A program made the translations under genes and the position numbers. DNA of 64,000 bases from Dichotomocladium elegans. Its lineage: Eukaryota; Mucoromycota; Mucoromycetes; Mucorales; Lichtheimiaceae. Numbering within the stretch: the first letter of the stretch is position 1; the number at the start of each line of letters is the position of its first letter. The notes beneath the pieces were generated by a model that worked only from the letters and a program-made list of their open reading frames with translations, was not told the DNA's origin and searched no databases. The stretch is from positions 868,001 to 932,000 of the forward strand of contig JAIXMN010000002.1 of the NCBI GenBank assembly GCA_025716815.1. Direction: 5' to 3'. Of the stretch, positions 45,420-57,471 are shown piece by piece.

Positions 45420-48400
45420 TTAATATTTGATCTTTAGCCGATTCACTGGAAACCGGCGTGCAAGATAGGCGTGGACGGGTCCGAGCACTATGAACTTCTC
45501 GTATACCAGTGCAGCAAGGACGTTGCCGACGCAGAGTGACCATAGTTTCCACCGGAAGTCCACCGGCATAACGTTGTGGCCTAGTGGCGTGTCATATGGA
45601 ACAAGCCTGCTATGCGACGGCAAGTTATACCCAAGCTGGGCCAAGACACTCCTCGTGCCGCAGTTGATTTGGAAGAGGCAGCCGAATGGATTTGGATCGG
45701 CAAGAGTCCAATAGGAGATGATGGTCAAGTAACCTGCCCAGAGCAGCACCAACGGAACATTACGCCACCAGCTCTGCCGGAACTTGTAACCAAAGTTGAA
45801 GACTGCTGCATTGTTGACAAATTGGGTGAGGCAAACGATGGAGGCCACCTCAGGTTCATAGTATTTTGAGAGCAGCGTCCACTTGCTCACATCCACCGTA
45901 GTGCTGTCAAACTCATTACAACGGAACCAGCCTATTCACACACAAACGCACAGATCGGGTTTGATAGATATAATCTGTCAGAAAAGGGAGAACGGTAGAG
46001 CAGGAAAACCACCCACTGACTTTGTTGGAAGAGCATAGCGAACGCGCCAATCATGAATATCCAATTGATCGCCACTAGTCCAATACACGAGGCAAGTGTC
46101 TGGGGACCCAACAGACGTGCAGTCGGGCGCTGGTCCTCAAGCGTTTTGGCTGGCTTGGACTGCGATACGGCCCAGGTCAAAAGGACAGTGATGAAGAGAT
46201 CGACCGCGATCCACACATTTTGGGGCATGCTCATGGAAAAATAGAATGAGAAGATTTTGAGCGCCATCATCACTTGGCCATACACTATGTTTTTTTTAAG
46301 GGAAGAAAAGGGGAAACCGTCATGTCAGTACTGTGCGTTTTGGGCATAAGATCCTGTATACACACATATCAGGTACTTGTATCCTGTCAGTGATGTTGCC
46401 AAAGCACCTCGGCCTTGTCGGATAAGTTCAACGCACGACGCCACACTGCGACGACTTGTGCTGAAGGGTGACACAATTGATGCTTCCGCATCTGACATGG
46501 CAATGCCAACATGGGCGGCCCGAAGTGCCCCGCAGTCATTGCCGCCATCGCCGGTCATCGCTGTGATGCCGCGCTCCATGTGAAGCTGGACACACTGAAC
46601 CTTTTCGTTTGGTGTCATTCGCGCAAACACGCGAATGTCCAGCAAGTATTGACGGATCATGTCGTGTTCTATGAGCCACTGGAACGCCTTGCCAGTTACC
46701 GCGAGCTCAGTAGGGGACTCACCGAGCCTCATTAGCGCCTTTTCGGTGTCGATGGGAAGTGCATCTGGCTGATCCACATCTGTCCAAACCACCGTGTCCT
46801 GATGTATGTCATAGTCCCCGAGCAATACATTGGTTCCTGCAGGTACCATGCCACATTGGCGAGCAATATACGTGCCTGTCAGGGCCGTGTCGCCCGTGAT
46901 CATAATCGTGCGTGTGCCGCCGCTTTTCAGCTTGGCAATATTCTCGGCTGTGTCTGGTTTGAGCTGATTTTTGAATACAAGAAGACCCATGAAATCAATA
47001 TGTTCTTCCATTTGATCCCGTGTCCATTCCCGGAAGCCATCCATACCGCCCACCGCTTGAAGATCCAGCTGACGGTGAGCCACAGAGAGAACATAGCACC
47101 CTTGACGAGCAAGGTCTGCAGTGACGCGGTCATAGTTGGCGGGTAACGATTCAGATCGGCACAAGTCCTTAATTTTCTCGTAAGCGCCCTTGACAAAAAT
47201 ATGCACCCTATCTGTCTGGGTGTCCAGCACAGCAACGGACATGGACATCCGTGCGTGGACAAATTCAAATCGTTTGATGATGTGAACAGGGTCCGCGTGC
47301 TGGCCAGGAACAGTTGCGGGTGGAACCATGGTGCTTAGATAGCGTCCGCTTTCCTGAAGCGTCCATTTTGATGCGCGAAACATCTCGATATCGACGGGGT
47401 TACCAATGAACTGGTCGTTGAGTAGCGTCACAGAGTGACAGGTGGCAATGCTGATCTGCATCAGACGGGGCAAGTCTCCGACGGCCAGCCGATGCTCGTC
47501 AAAGCAAGGCAAGGTGTCCCCTTGATAATTTGAGGATGCCTGATCGATTGGTTGAGCACCGTAAAACTCGAGACCTTCGCGTGTCAAGGTCCCTGTCTTG
47601 TCGAAACAAAAGAGCTGGACCTTGCCTGCCATCAGAATCCGCGGAAGATCTTTTCCCAATATCCGCGATGGGGAGGGGGGATGTATGAGCTTTGCTTATC
47701 AAAAAAAAAAAAAAAATAGAAAAGAAAAATATTGCCAAAAATATTACCAACGCAGTATATCTGCTTCTTCTTTAATCGACTGGCAGCCACAGATTGTCCG
47801 ACAACGAGCGCGGCAGGTAGTAAGGGCGACACGAGCTGGGCGATAGCAAACGTCGCATAAAACCAAGCGGGCGTTCCAGCGGCGTAGAGCCAGACAGCCA
47901 GCGCAAGAATGACCATGCCACAACAGAGTAGAATCAATATGACAAGCTTAATCTGCTCGTCAAAGATGAACGAGACGCGAGTGGGGAACAGGATCTTCTT
48001 GACCAGCTGTCCTTTGTCAGTTGCGGTGCCGGTGTGTGTGACAAGGGCAGTGACCAGCGTATCAGGAGTGCTTGGCTGGGCTTGCGAGATTATCGTGCCT
48101 GCGAACAAAGTACTCATCTTGCCCTGGCCCATTCGGTCGTAACAAGTACTGTCATCGGGTCGAAGTGGTAATTTACGGATTGGCAATGGTTCTCCGGTCA
48201 ATGAACTTTCGTCAGCCACAATTTGGCCGCTCAGGACAACAGCGTCGCATGGCGCTACCTTGCCGGCCTCTATCTGGATTACATCTCCAGGCACAAGATC
48301 GGCCGTCGATAGGCTTTGCCACGTGCCATCGCGTAGGATTGGTATCTGGTCAGTGAATTCGGCCATCTTTTTATATTGAGGGCTCATAAGTTTTATGGTA

Positions 48401-50327
48401 TATTTCGCGTTTATTTCATTTCGCTTACCTTTTGAATACGCCGTTCTGCCTTGAGACGAACAATGACCTTGACGAATGCTGAAAGTAGGATCACAGCCGT
48501 ATCAGCGATACCCACCTGCCCTATATATACATATATATGGATTTGCGCAAAAGGTTGGAAAATATTTTTCTCGGCGAAAAAGATCTGGCAACTTCGCATT
48601 AATGTGGATACACTTACAGTAGTCGTAGTAGTAAAACAGCCAGAGAATAGTGAATTGATAGACGTAAAAGAAGGATGCAAATTCACGCAATAAGGCCATG
48701 GGAAAATTGGGGACGTACACCTCAATGAAGTTGGCACCGATCATCTCGAGACGAGTCTGTGCTTGCGCGTTCGTCAGACCGGACGTCTGTGATGCCAGGT
48801 CGCTGCAGGTATCCCCAAGATGAAACGCGTGCGGTATAAACTGCTGTTGCTCCTGGTGGAACACGTAGCGTGTGCATTGGTAGACAAAATAACGCTCCCC
48901 CAAACGTGTCCTTGACAGCGGGACAGTTGTTACAACGACATCCTGGCCGAGTCGAGATTTTAATACCCTTTCGAGATACCGCACGAAATTTATGATGCTG
49001 TTCCCCTCCTCGATGAAAATGATGGCTAAAAGAAAAGAAATTAAGACGAATTCTTCATACTTCCTCTGCTCTTACCCGGTTCGTCTTTTTCGACCTGAAC
49101 ATATTCTCCCTCAGTATCGTCGCATTGGATGCGAAAAAAGTTGGGCAAGCGGTCTCGGAATAGCACGAGTGCAATAAACCAACCAGTGAATATGTACCAC
49201 ATACCAATGTACGTCTAACATCATAAGTGTACAGCATTAGTGAGTGGCCATCGGTCGAGAAATCTGTAAGAGCCCTTACACTGGTTTGGATAAGCTGGTT
49301 GCCTTTGAAAAAAAGATATCCATTGTAGTAGTCATATGTCATGAGTATCATGTAGACAACCATCCCAAGTGTTTGCACTCCATAAAGGACAAAACATGAC
49401 GTTCCAAGGAAGTCACATCGATACGCCCGGACCAGCATATCGTCATTGCCATTACGAAGGCATGGTGTTTCTGGCAAAGAAGAGGCATCATCCAAGGATG
49501 GCTTCTTTTCATTCTTATGATCGTCCAAATGCACACGTCTTTTCTCACGTGCTGCACATCCGATTCTCTCTGCTGTATGCGCACGTGCGTGCTTTTTCAA
49601 GTGCCAGTGTGTTAGCAGCGCCTCGTTTTTCCAGCCATCGCCCGTGTATGAATCTTCCCCCTCCGACAAACCTTTTCTTTCTTGTGTTTATAAAGATACC
49701 AACCACCGAGGGTGGCCAAACACGAACCGTAAAATATATAAAGAGAAATAAAAATAGGCTCAACAAAGGTGAGAACACCGTAGTCTGGTGCAGGGCATTG
49801 GCCCCACATGCGCTCAGCCGGGTTGGGCACCCAATTTGAAACTGGACTAATATCGAGGCCAGATGCGCACGCGGAGTATGACTGGAGTGTCGAATTATAG
49901 TTGGGAATGTCGACGGTATTTCCTGAGCGGCACGGGTAAACTGCAGCGCCTTGAAGTGCCGGGGCACCAGGGCAGCTGCAGAGTGATATAAGATCGGTAG
50001 GGCAGCGGTCACGACATGTACCGTCGACGCAGTATATCCTGCCTTCGTCGCAGGTAGGGCGAATGGACGGTGGACATAGCGCGATATCACGCACGCAGAG
50101 GCGCGGGCATGGGTATGCATGATAGGTTTGTAAAGGACAGCGTTCGCCATTGAGTTGGTAGCCGTTGACTAGGAGCACATGAAGAGAGGTTGATTTCGCT
50201 AATACATTTGCAGAATAGATAGATGTTTACCTTGGTTGAAACGCGGGATGGCAGTAACGCTGCAGAGCAGACATGCGACTAACAAGAGTATACTGAAATA
50301 GGACGGCGACACTGAAACCGCCATCAT
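45420..50327 (-). CDS. P5-type ATPase with cysteine-rich N-terminal ectodomain
   Basis: Large membrane ATPase, about 1250 residues in many exons. Starts with a signal peptide (SPSYFSILLLVACLLCSVTA) and a cysteine-rich segment of about 130 residues (CPRLCVRDIALCPPS, CVDGTCRDRCP, CSCPGAP) before the first helix. Then the P5 N-terminal helices, LVPGDVIQIEAGKV and DESSLTGEPLP (actuator), the phosphorylation motif CFDKTGTLTREG, KGAYEKIKDL, ITGDTALT and TGDGGNDCGALRAAHVGIAMSDAEAS, closest to P5B (ATP13A/Ypk9) pumps, then the six C-terminal helices. The M4 motif reads SPLLPAAL where P5B usually has PPALP. Substrate not readable; P5B members export polyamines from lysosomes. Start choice (50327) fits the signal peptide; exon edges are approximate. 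Confidence 0.85.
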
Positions 50328-51009
50328 CGATCTCTGAAGAGACAGGGAGAAGGGGACTAAACAAGAGGAAGAAAGGTAGTATACCAATGCTTCGATGAAG
50401 TTGATGCAAGAAAAAGAAGGATAGTCGATGGACCATATTTTCAGGAGTGATGTTGCCTGGTCAAAAGTGAAGGTTTGCCCTTTCCCTCTCGCTTAAGGGG
50501 CGCATAGAAATCGGGTTTTTAAGTTTACAAAAAAAGGGAGCAACTTTCCACGATCTCAATGTACGCACTGTCACAGTCATCTGCCACCGTTTCCCCGACG
50601 AGCGAAGAACTTTTTCAGCCGCTGACAACGGTTGCAACAGTAACTTCGTGCCTAGTGGCATCGTGACGGTCCCTTTACAGAGATCAATCTATCTTTCTCT
50701 TTTTACCTCAGTCTCTCAATGAAGTAAAGGACGAAAAGAAAAGGCTATGGTTGTAGTGGTGGATAACCACATCAAAGTTATGCAGGATGTCTCCAAACCA
50801 ACTTCATCCGACGTATCACCATTTTTGGATAGCATGCAACTTGATCCTATTTCATAGCAGTTTGGCAAGTATTTTAAAACTACATTAACATCCATGATGA
50901 TGAAGCGAGGACAGAAATGCTCATCACTATCCAGCGGGAAACGTTACGGGCATGCATCATTTTTTTTTAGTTCTTTTATGTAGTCGTTGGACAAATAAAG
51001 ATGATTTTT
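50328..51009. other. Intergenic region
   Basis: About 680 bases between the 5' end of the P5 ATPase gene and the 3' end of NAC-alpha, both leftward. No gene supported. Confidence 0.4.
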
Positions 51010-51735
51010 TTACATGGTCAATTCCTACGCACAGTTGTCAGTCAGTTATCCTATACTAACATGGTCATCCTACTGCTTACCATGATGGCATTGACAATGT
51101 CGTTGTTATTATTCTTCAAAGCCTTGATGGCCTTGTTGCGGGAAACACCTGCCTGGCCAATAACCAAATCAATGTCCTTTTCATCGACACCGGTGGCATC
51201 GACTTCTTCGTCATCGTCCTCCTCAGCAGCAGTAGTCGAAGCATCGGCAGCTACGGTGGAAGGAGCGGCGGCCTCAGTCTCGTTAGCCTTGGCAGCAGCC
51301 TCAGCCGCGAGCTGCTCTGCAGCGGCAGCCTGGGCGCGAGCGCGCATGTCCTCGACCTGGACTTCACCAAACACAATGTATGTCTCCGAGTTGGTGCTCT
51401 TGTAAACCTCGGGCTTGCCAATAGCGAAGACAATCTATTATCGATAGGGTTACGTTCAGCTCTTTTACTTTGTATTTTTTTTTCCTTGGATGCATGTGCA
51501 TGAATATGTGCGCGAGGGTTGAAAACGTAAAAAAGGTACGTACACCGCGGGCACGCGTAAAGGTGACACGCGTGATGCCAGGAACAAGCTTCAAGCCCTG
51601 ACCGAGAATGGCCTTGCGAGCCTTCTTCTCACCACGAGACTGGGGGGTCTCAACCTCATGGGCATGAGTGTGCTGGGTCTCCTCAAGGGTCTCCTCAACT
51701 GAGACAGGCTTTTTCTCGTCAATTGGGGCGGACAT
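51010..51735 (-). CDS. EGD2: Nascent polypeptide-associated complex subunit alpha
   Basis: Ribosome-bound chaperone subunit. The first exon (51735 leftwards) has an acidic, histidine/glutamate-rich start and the [10 protein letters not shown] ribosome-contact region, then [10 protein letters not shown] of the NAC domain. The second exon continues [23 protein letters not shown], an alanine/glutamate-rich linker and a UBA domain ([29 protein letters not shown]). The last intron (about 51025-51079) leaves a five-codon exon, giving the ending ELTM, close to the ELTL type usual for the family; without it a different tail would follow. Confidence 0.9.
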
Positions 51736-52472
51736 TCTCTAATTGCGTGGAGGGAAGAGGTTGTACCTATTTCAGTTTCATCCATCCTATAAATCTTATA
51801 ATCCATCCATCCCTTGTTGTCTGGTTTTGCGCGCTCGATATCTCTTCTTTGATCCTTTCTTCATCCATCCCCCCGATCGCGTGTCGGTTCATTCGTTCTG
51901 ACGTACCTTCAGTGTAAAGGGGAAAAGGTGCCTTGCGCACGGTGCTTGTGATCTTCCCAATGAGCGGGGGCCCTGCACATACCCTGAGCTTTCACATTGG
52001 CTGCGCTGATCCACAGCTTCCGTTAACTCTCCTCTGTCGTTGTCCGGCCAATCAACTCCGCCTCATGACAACAAATATGATTCTCCTCAGTTTTTACAGG
52101 AAATAGTGTACGCACATTAGTCCTCCCGTACGGCTTCACGAGTAGAGTAATCAACACAAATATTGCAGAGCATATGCAGTAATGTTATTATGAATGTCCT
52201 GCTTGACCTTTCGTCTACTTTGTGAGCCAAAGCCTCTCTTTTATATAGAAAATCAAGCTTTCCGTAGACACAATCTATGCTCACTCGCAGTCCTCGCATC
52301 GTATTTTCATTCATCCGGACTGGATGATTCCAGTATTCGTATCATACTTTTTCTTTTGTTTGGTGAATACCATCCGACTGTAATATATCTTTATGTAATC
52401 CAGTACTGTCTCCCTTTTCTTTGATGAAGCTGATGTGCTGAAGTGTTGCAATGAACGTGTCTATATGTTGAT
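51736..52472. other. Intergenic region
   Basis: About 737 bases, upstream of NAC-alpha and downstream of the uL23m gene. A 12-base near-repeat ATCCATCC occurs around 51780-51870. No gene supported. Confidence 0.4.
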
Positions 52473-53001
52473 TTATTTCTTCTGCTCGGCATTGAGGCGT
52501 GCGTGTAATTCCTCGTCGATTTCCTTCATTCGAGATCGCTCTTCGGCAGGTCCTCTGAAGCGCCATCCCTTCATCTTTCGTCCAGCGTTCTTTGAGCCAA
52601 GCTTGAAGCGCTCGAGCTCGAGGCTGCACCATTCCGGCGCAGCAGGATACTCAAAAGCTTCGTCAATAGTGACAATGGCCTTCTTGTATGCAGGCTGCTT
52701 GACCTCGAGCTTGCCATTCCGTGCCTTTTTGTGGACGGTAGCATAGTTCATTGTTCGTACTTCTTGCACGTTGACGCCGTAGATATTCGTCAAGTAAGAA
52801 TGAATGTCGAATTTGTTGCAATTGGGGGGAACACGGAAAGCGACCTGGTTGGGCTGGAGGTTAGGTGCCCGTACCATTTTGAACACAATGTTTGGCAGGT
52901 AGACCTTTTCTGCAAAATGGGATTACGCGTTGTCAATGACCGATTCATAAACGCAAAAGTTCGTGCGACTTACTCAGGCCTTGACGGAATGGAGTTGACA
53001 T
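52473..53001 (-). CDS. Mitochondrial ribosomal protein uL23m
   Basis: Mitochondrial large-subunit protein of the uL23 family (yeast Mrp20 type). Exon 1 (53001 leftwards) encodes MSTPFRQGL, exon 2 continues KKVYLPNIVFKMVRAP, VAFRVPPNCNKFDIHSYLTNIYGVNV and RTMNYATVHKK, then a basic, alanine/glutamate-rich C-terminus. The short N-terminus is compatible with direct folding rather than a long presequence. Splicing is supported by GTAAGT at the donor and TTTTGCAG at the acceptor. Confidence 0.85.
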
Positions 53002-54111
53002 GAGCTGAGGAATGTGTGAATGTGTGTAGGAGGTGGGGGGGGGGCGAAAGGGTCGAGACGAATATCACAAAAAAAAAATTCTGGTGCGACGGAGGGGGCT
53101 TGGTTATTTGCCCTTGCCCATCGCCTCTCCTGGCTTCCCTGGCTTTGGGGGGGGGAGACATTCCCGCCAGCCCCCTCCGCCTCCCCGATCTAACACCCCT
53201 CCCCTAAAGGGGTTACGTCACAAATTTGAATCATAAGTCACACTTATCGCTTCGCTCCGTACGGATTACTCAAATGCTCTGTCGTGCAACCATCGCCGAT
53301 CGGTGTATGGTATTTGTCGCCAGCTGCATAACATCTCCTTCTCTATTAGATGCGATCACACACAGCTCGATCTCATTAATCGCGCCATTCTTCCTTTGTA
53401 CTAAGGTTTCTATCCATGATGTTGAAGATACATGGTTTGAGTGGAGAATTAGTAACCAATGGTACCGCTTCTATGCTTATGAGATGACAACAAGTCGCGA
53501 ACAATTTAACAAGATACCAGGCTTTTCTCCCATTGAATCAAAGCATTTCACCCTTGATGAGGATGAACCAGTGAGAATCTAAATCGTTTATTATGACTGA
53601 TAGAATGTTGTCAATCAAATACTATACTGGTGCCGCCGCAGCAGCATCACGTGCAGCTTTTGGGACAGGTTTTCCGCACTCCTCAAGTGTAGGATGATTC
53701 GTCTCTTAGGAGATGCACGTAACACAAGACCTATCCCGTTTGCAGTCAGCCGTGTCCCCCTCGAAAAAGGAAGCTTTTGATAAATCGGAAAAGATCTGTA
53801 CAAGCTGATTTACTTTCTTAGAGAACAAAGAAAGGTGGTAATGGGTCAGCAGCAAAAAGAAGTTGATAAAGGAGAGAAAGAAAAAGAAGGAGCGATAACG
53901 AGCTTTTCTTGAAATACGGTTTGAAGTAGTCCATTTGCTTTACGACGGCTGCAGAGGTCTACTTTTAAAGGCAGGCACATTATAGGGTCTATAAAGGATC
54001 CATTGGTTCTCCGCAATACAGAGAGACATCCCGCACCCAAGGGTGGATATATGCCTCTACATTGGCACACTCCACTTCTTTTTTCTGTTCTCCATCTCTC
54101 CTTCCTCGAAA
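53002..54111. other. Intergenic region with GC-rich repeats
   Basis: About 1.1 kb. Near 53030-53210 the sequence is G/C-rich with runs of G and C (for example ggggggg near 53035 and 53148). The 118-codon plus-strand open run at 53226-53582 lacks an ATG at its start and has no recognisable motif; I do not support it as a gene, though its last 50 codons look more protein-like. Confidence 0.4.
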
Positions 54112-55157
54112 ATGTCAGTAGCCACCATTCCCGAAGCAACCTACGAAGCTAGCGTAAACTACCTGAATTCGCTGATTCCCGATCACTTTAAGAAACCCAA
54201 GCTGGGCGTCATTTGCGGTTCAGGCCTCGGAGGTCTCGTCGACACGATCGACCCGTCGTCGAAGATTGAAATCCCTTACCATGAAATCCCCGGTTTCAAG
54301 TCGAGCACAGGTAAACGTTTACTTTACGCTTGCGAAAAGAAAAGAAGTGGCAGGCTGATACGTGGGGGATGATCGGGATCAAAGTGGCGGGCCACTCTGG
54401 CAAGCTTGTCTTTGGCTATCTTGGCGAGCACAAGACAGTGACGGTATTCATGGTGGGCCGCGTCCATCTTTATGAGGGCTATACCCCGCAGGAATGTGCG
54501 TTTCCCGTGCGTGTGATGCATCTTCTCGGTGTGAAAGTTCTCGTGGTGACAAATGCATGCGGCGGCCTGAGCCCGGATTTGAAAGTTTGTGATATTGTCG
54601 TGATCAACGACCATCTGTCCATGCCGTCCATGACCGGCCAGAACCCACTGTGTGGCCCGAATCTCGAGGGCTTTGGTATCCGTTTCCCAGCTGTGTCAGA
54701 TACTTATACATACGCCTTGCGCAAGCTTGCCTTCCGCGCTGCCTTCGAGACTGGGATCGCTGAAAGCAATATTCGCGAGGGTGTCTACGGCTACACCACA
54801 GGTCCTATGTTTGAAACCCGTTCCGAAGCACGCTTTCTCGCATCAATTGGTGCCGACGTTGTCGGCATGTCCACCGTCCACGAAACTATTGCCGCACGCC
54901 ATGCAGGCATGAAGGTCCTCTGCTTAAGCTTGGTTACCAACATCGTCGTTACCGGTCGCGGCAGAGATGCCAAAAAGGAAGTCATGGCCGAAATGGGCAT
55001 CGCAAACATTGTCGATAATGAGCCTGACACAGACCAGACGACAGCAAATCATCTGGAAGTCCTCCAGTCAAGCGCAAGGAGAGCAGATGACTTGCAGCGT
55101 ATGGTAAAACGCTTTGCAGACCTTTGGGTAGAAAATGAAGCCAGCAACACAGCATAG
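54112..55157 (+). CDS. PNP1: Purine nucleoside phosphorylase
   Basis: Phosphorolysis of inosine and guanosine in purine salvage (trimeric, low-molecular-mass family). Two exons, 54112-54310 and 54385-55157, 323 residues. Motifs: GVICGSGLGGL (phosphate-binding serine), the junction-spanning STVAGHSGKLVFG, VMVGRVHLYEGY-like text, VTNACGGLSP, and ETRSEARFLASIGADVVGMSTVHET with the purine-binding glutamate/asparagine block (NACGG, VVGMSTVHE). Ends EASNTA with no targeting signal. All key residues seem present. Confidence 0.93.
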
Positions 55158-55603
55158 ACATATCAAACTAAAGAGAGCTTGTTATTTAATGACTGTAAAT
55201 GGAGCCTATGCCTTCCTAGAAGGAAGGGAACTTAAGTCGATTGTCCGTGCGGGATGTACACGTTCTATGTATAAGTGATATGTTTTATTCAGCTACCAGC
55301 ATTGCTTTGGAGTTCGCGATCTTCGTTCGTATGCAACCATAATGAAGAAGCAAAGATGGTTGCCATTGTGACGGAGAGTGTGACCTAGTTTATTAATGCT
55401 GCTTTCGTAAATTCTTCCATGCATAATTTATCTGATATTGTTTGGGCATGTGCCTCTTGGGGGCACAGAGAGGTACTTGGCGGCTGAACACACCGAAGCT
55501 AGGTGAGTACATCGAACACCAAGGATTCATTCCGGCGTAAGGATAGATGGATGCATAATCAGAATTAAGATACAACAAATAATAAAGAACCGTAAAGCTT
55601 GGA
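55158..55603. other. Intergenic region after PNP
   Basis: About 446 bases between the PNP stop and the stop of the leftward Zn2Cys6 array gene. A 74-codon minus-strand open run (55617-55393) overlaps the end of the array gene in another frame; not supported. Confidence 0.4.
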
Positions 55604-57471
55604 TCAGTCAAACTCATCCTTTTCCTGGATAAAATTATTTACTTGTGAAGCAGAATGAGGTTGTATCTCGTCAATAAGAGGTAAGGGATTTTCAAGAGCA
55701 GAAGGATACATTGCAAACACGGTATAAGTACCGTCGACTCCTTTCTTTTTCGCCTTGCTTTCAAGCTGTTTATACGGTATGTAGGTGTCTTCTCTGTAAG
55801 GGCCATTATAGCTATCTTCATGGCAGAATCAGGAGTGTAGTTCAGTCAGCAAACAAGGGAATGAGAGAGTTATATGATTGCTTACTCAATTCTGGTTTCC
55901 TTTTTTCCAGCGTCTTTATCACAGGATCACTACACCTGTCAGCTCGGCCTAACTTGACACATCGACTGCAAGGGCGTTCCTTTTCGCATTTTGCTTTAGT
56001 GCCTTCACAGGAGGCTGATGACCAAATCAGGGAGGGAGAGGATGCGAAACAAGTGATGAGCAAATAAATAAACAAGATAAGAAGAACCTGGTAGATTACT
56101 CACAGCAACGACTAAAAAAGACCCCTTCTGGCGGTAACTCGACGCATAATTCACCTATGCCCAATTTGATGCATCGAGAACATGGAAGCGAGCTTGAACA
56201 TGACACGCAATCTTCGTAGCAATTGTCTGTCGAATGGATGATGTGAGCAAGCAAGTACCCAAACAGATGAAAAAATGAATACTTGCAGCAGCAGCTCTTT
56301 TTCGACGACTTCTTCCGCCTTTTTACAGGGATGTTGGAACATGAGCCATCTATGCCTAAACTGACGCATCGCAAACATGGATATTTTCCAGAACATTTTA
56401 AGTTATGCCGACGACAGTAGTTACATCGTATAATGTCTGCATATCTTCCGGGTTTGTCCCTGCATGAATCGCCCTTTCCTAACGCGACGCATCTCGGGCA
56501 CGGGCGTTGATTGGAACACATTCCATTTGTTCTTCGACATGCAACTGATCGAGGAAAGCAGTAATACGAGGATATGTGTGAGAGCTTGCATTATAATGTG
56601 CTTAAGGAATACTCACCACAACGTCGCTCGACTTTCTCTCCTAAAGGGTTTTCATAACATGGTTTTCTAAGTCTGGTGCATTCCGAACATGGGCGTTCGC
56701 TGGAGCATACGCGGTTTTTGAGCTGACACTCGGCTGGCGAGCAGAAGAATCATGTGAGCTACCGAATAAACAAACAAAAAGCTTGTACTGTCAAGCCACT
56801 CACCGCATGGCGTTTCGGCAACGCCGACACATGTTTCATCCAAACCTAACGTCGCGCAAAATTGGCACGGTCGCTGGCCAGAGCAGTCGCGGATTTGTTG
56901 CTTTATACAGTTAGCTGGAGATAGTAATAGGTGTTAGACTATGCCGACAAAGAGAGGCAGTGATAGCTATTTACTGCAGGGCTCGAATCGTCCGATCTGT
57001 CGCCTCTTTGGTTTTGCCTTGAAACATTGTTTCCGAGGCAGGTCATTGTCGTAACCTTCGATTTTGATTGAGTTCTATGCCCAGATACGGTCGTTTAACA
57101 ACCGTGAAATATAAACGATAAGAGTAATATAAATCATACTTACGGATTCTTATAGTGTGTCATGTGTAAGATATGGGAGAGAGCATTCGATAGTAAAGAA
57201 GCGAGATATATGAATAGGCAGGCAATCAGGCAAACAACCAAGAAGCTGTCGTACAGGAAGAAGCTCACCATCAAAAATCACGTTTAGCTTGCTTACAGGA
57301 CACTGTTCCAATAAATACGCCTTCGTCTCTGATCGATCAATGCAATTTAATGCCTGCTGACATTTAGAGAAGATGTCGACAATATTATGTGGTCAAACTC
57401 ACAGTGACGTCCTGATCTTCGGTGGTGGTTTTCCGTTTTCTTTTCGTGGTCATGACTGCAATGTTTTCCAT
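55604..57471 (-). CDS. Protein with six tandem Zn2Cys6 (fungal binuclear cluster) domains
   Basis: Nine exons by eye: 57471-57403, 57353-57297, 57074-56975, 56914-56804, 56733-56617, 56544-56287, 56226-56104, 56014-55886 and 55815-55604; 391 residues. The N-terminus is basic (KRKRKTTTE). Residues 75-306 hold six Cys6 motifs beginning near 75, 112, 151, 192, 237 and 278. Five fit C-x2-C-x6-C-x5-C-x2-C-x6-8-C; the first has x7 between its second and third cysteines. They share a PC.RC..LG core; the fourth (CNYCRRHNLKC) is nearest to classical DNA-binding clusters. Each junction except the third/fourth carries a phase-1 intron between cysteines 1 and 2. One intron (56227-56286) uses a GC donor (GCAAGT). 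The tail of about 85 residues is hydrophilic. No fungal_trans middle-homology domain is seen. DNA binding is inference. Confidence 0.85.
55886..57074 (-). repeat. Exon-level tandem duplication of the Zn2Cys6 unit
   Basis: Exons 56914-56804, 56733-56617, 56226-56104 and 56014-55886 each carry one unit of about 37-43 codons and begin and end in phase 1; exon 56544-56287 carries two units. Lengths 111, 117, 258, 123 and 129 bases are all multiples of three, so units can be added or lost without changing frame. Confidence 0.8.

Noticed and set aside
53226..53582. 118-codon open frame
   Set aside because: No ATG at its beginning, no motif, no splice support; only the end looks protein-like.
55393..55617. 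74-codon frame overlapping the array gene stop
   Set aside because: Different frame from the array gene; the array frame already ends cleanly with an acidic tail and stop.
56151..56396. Alternative minus-strand frame through the array exons
   Set aside because: It destroys all Cys6 motifs and arises only from ignoring the GC-AG intron.
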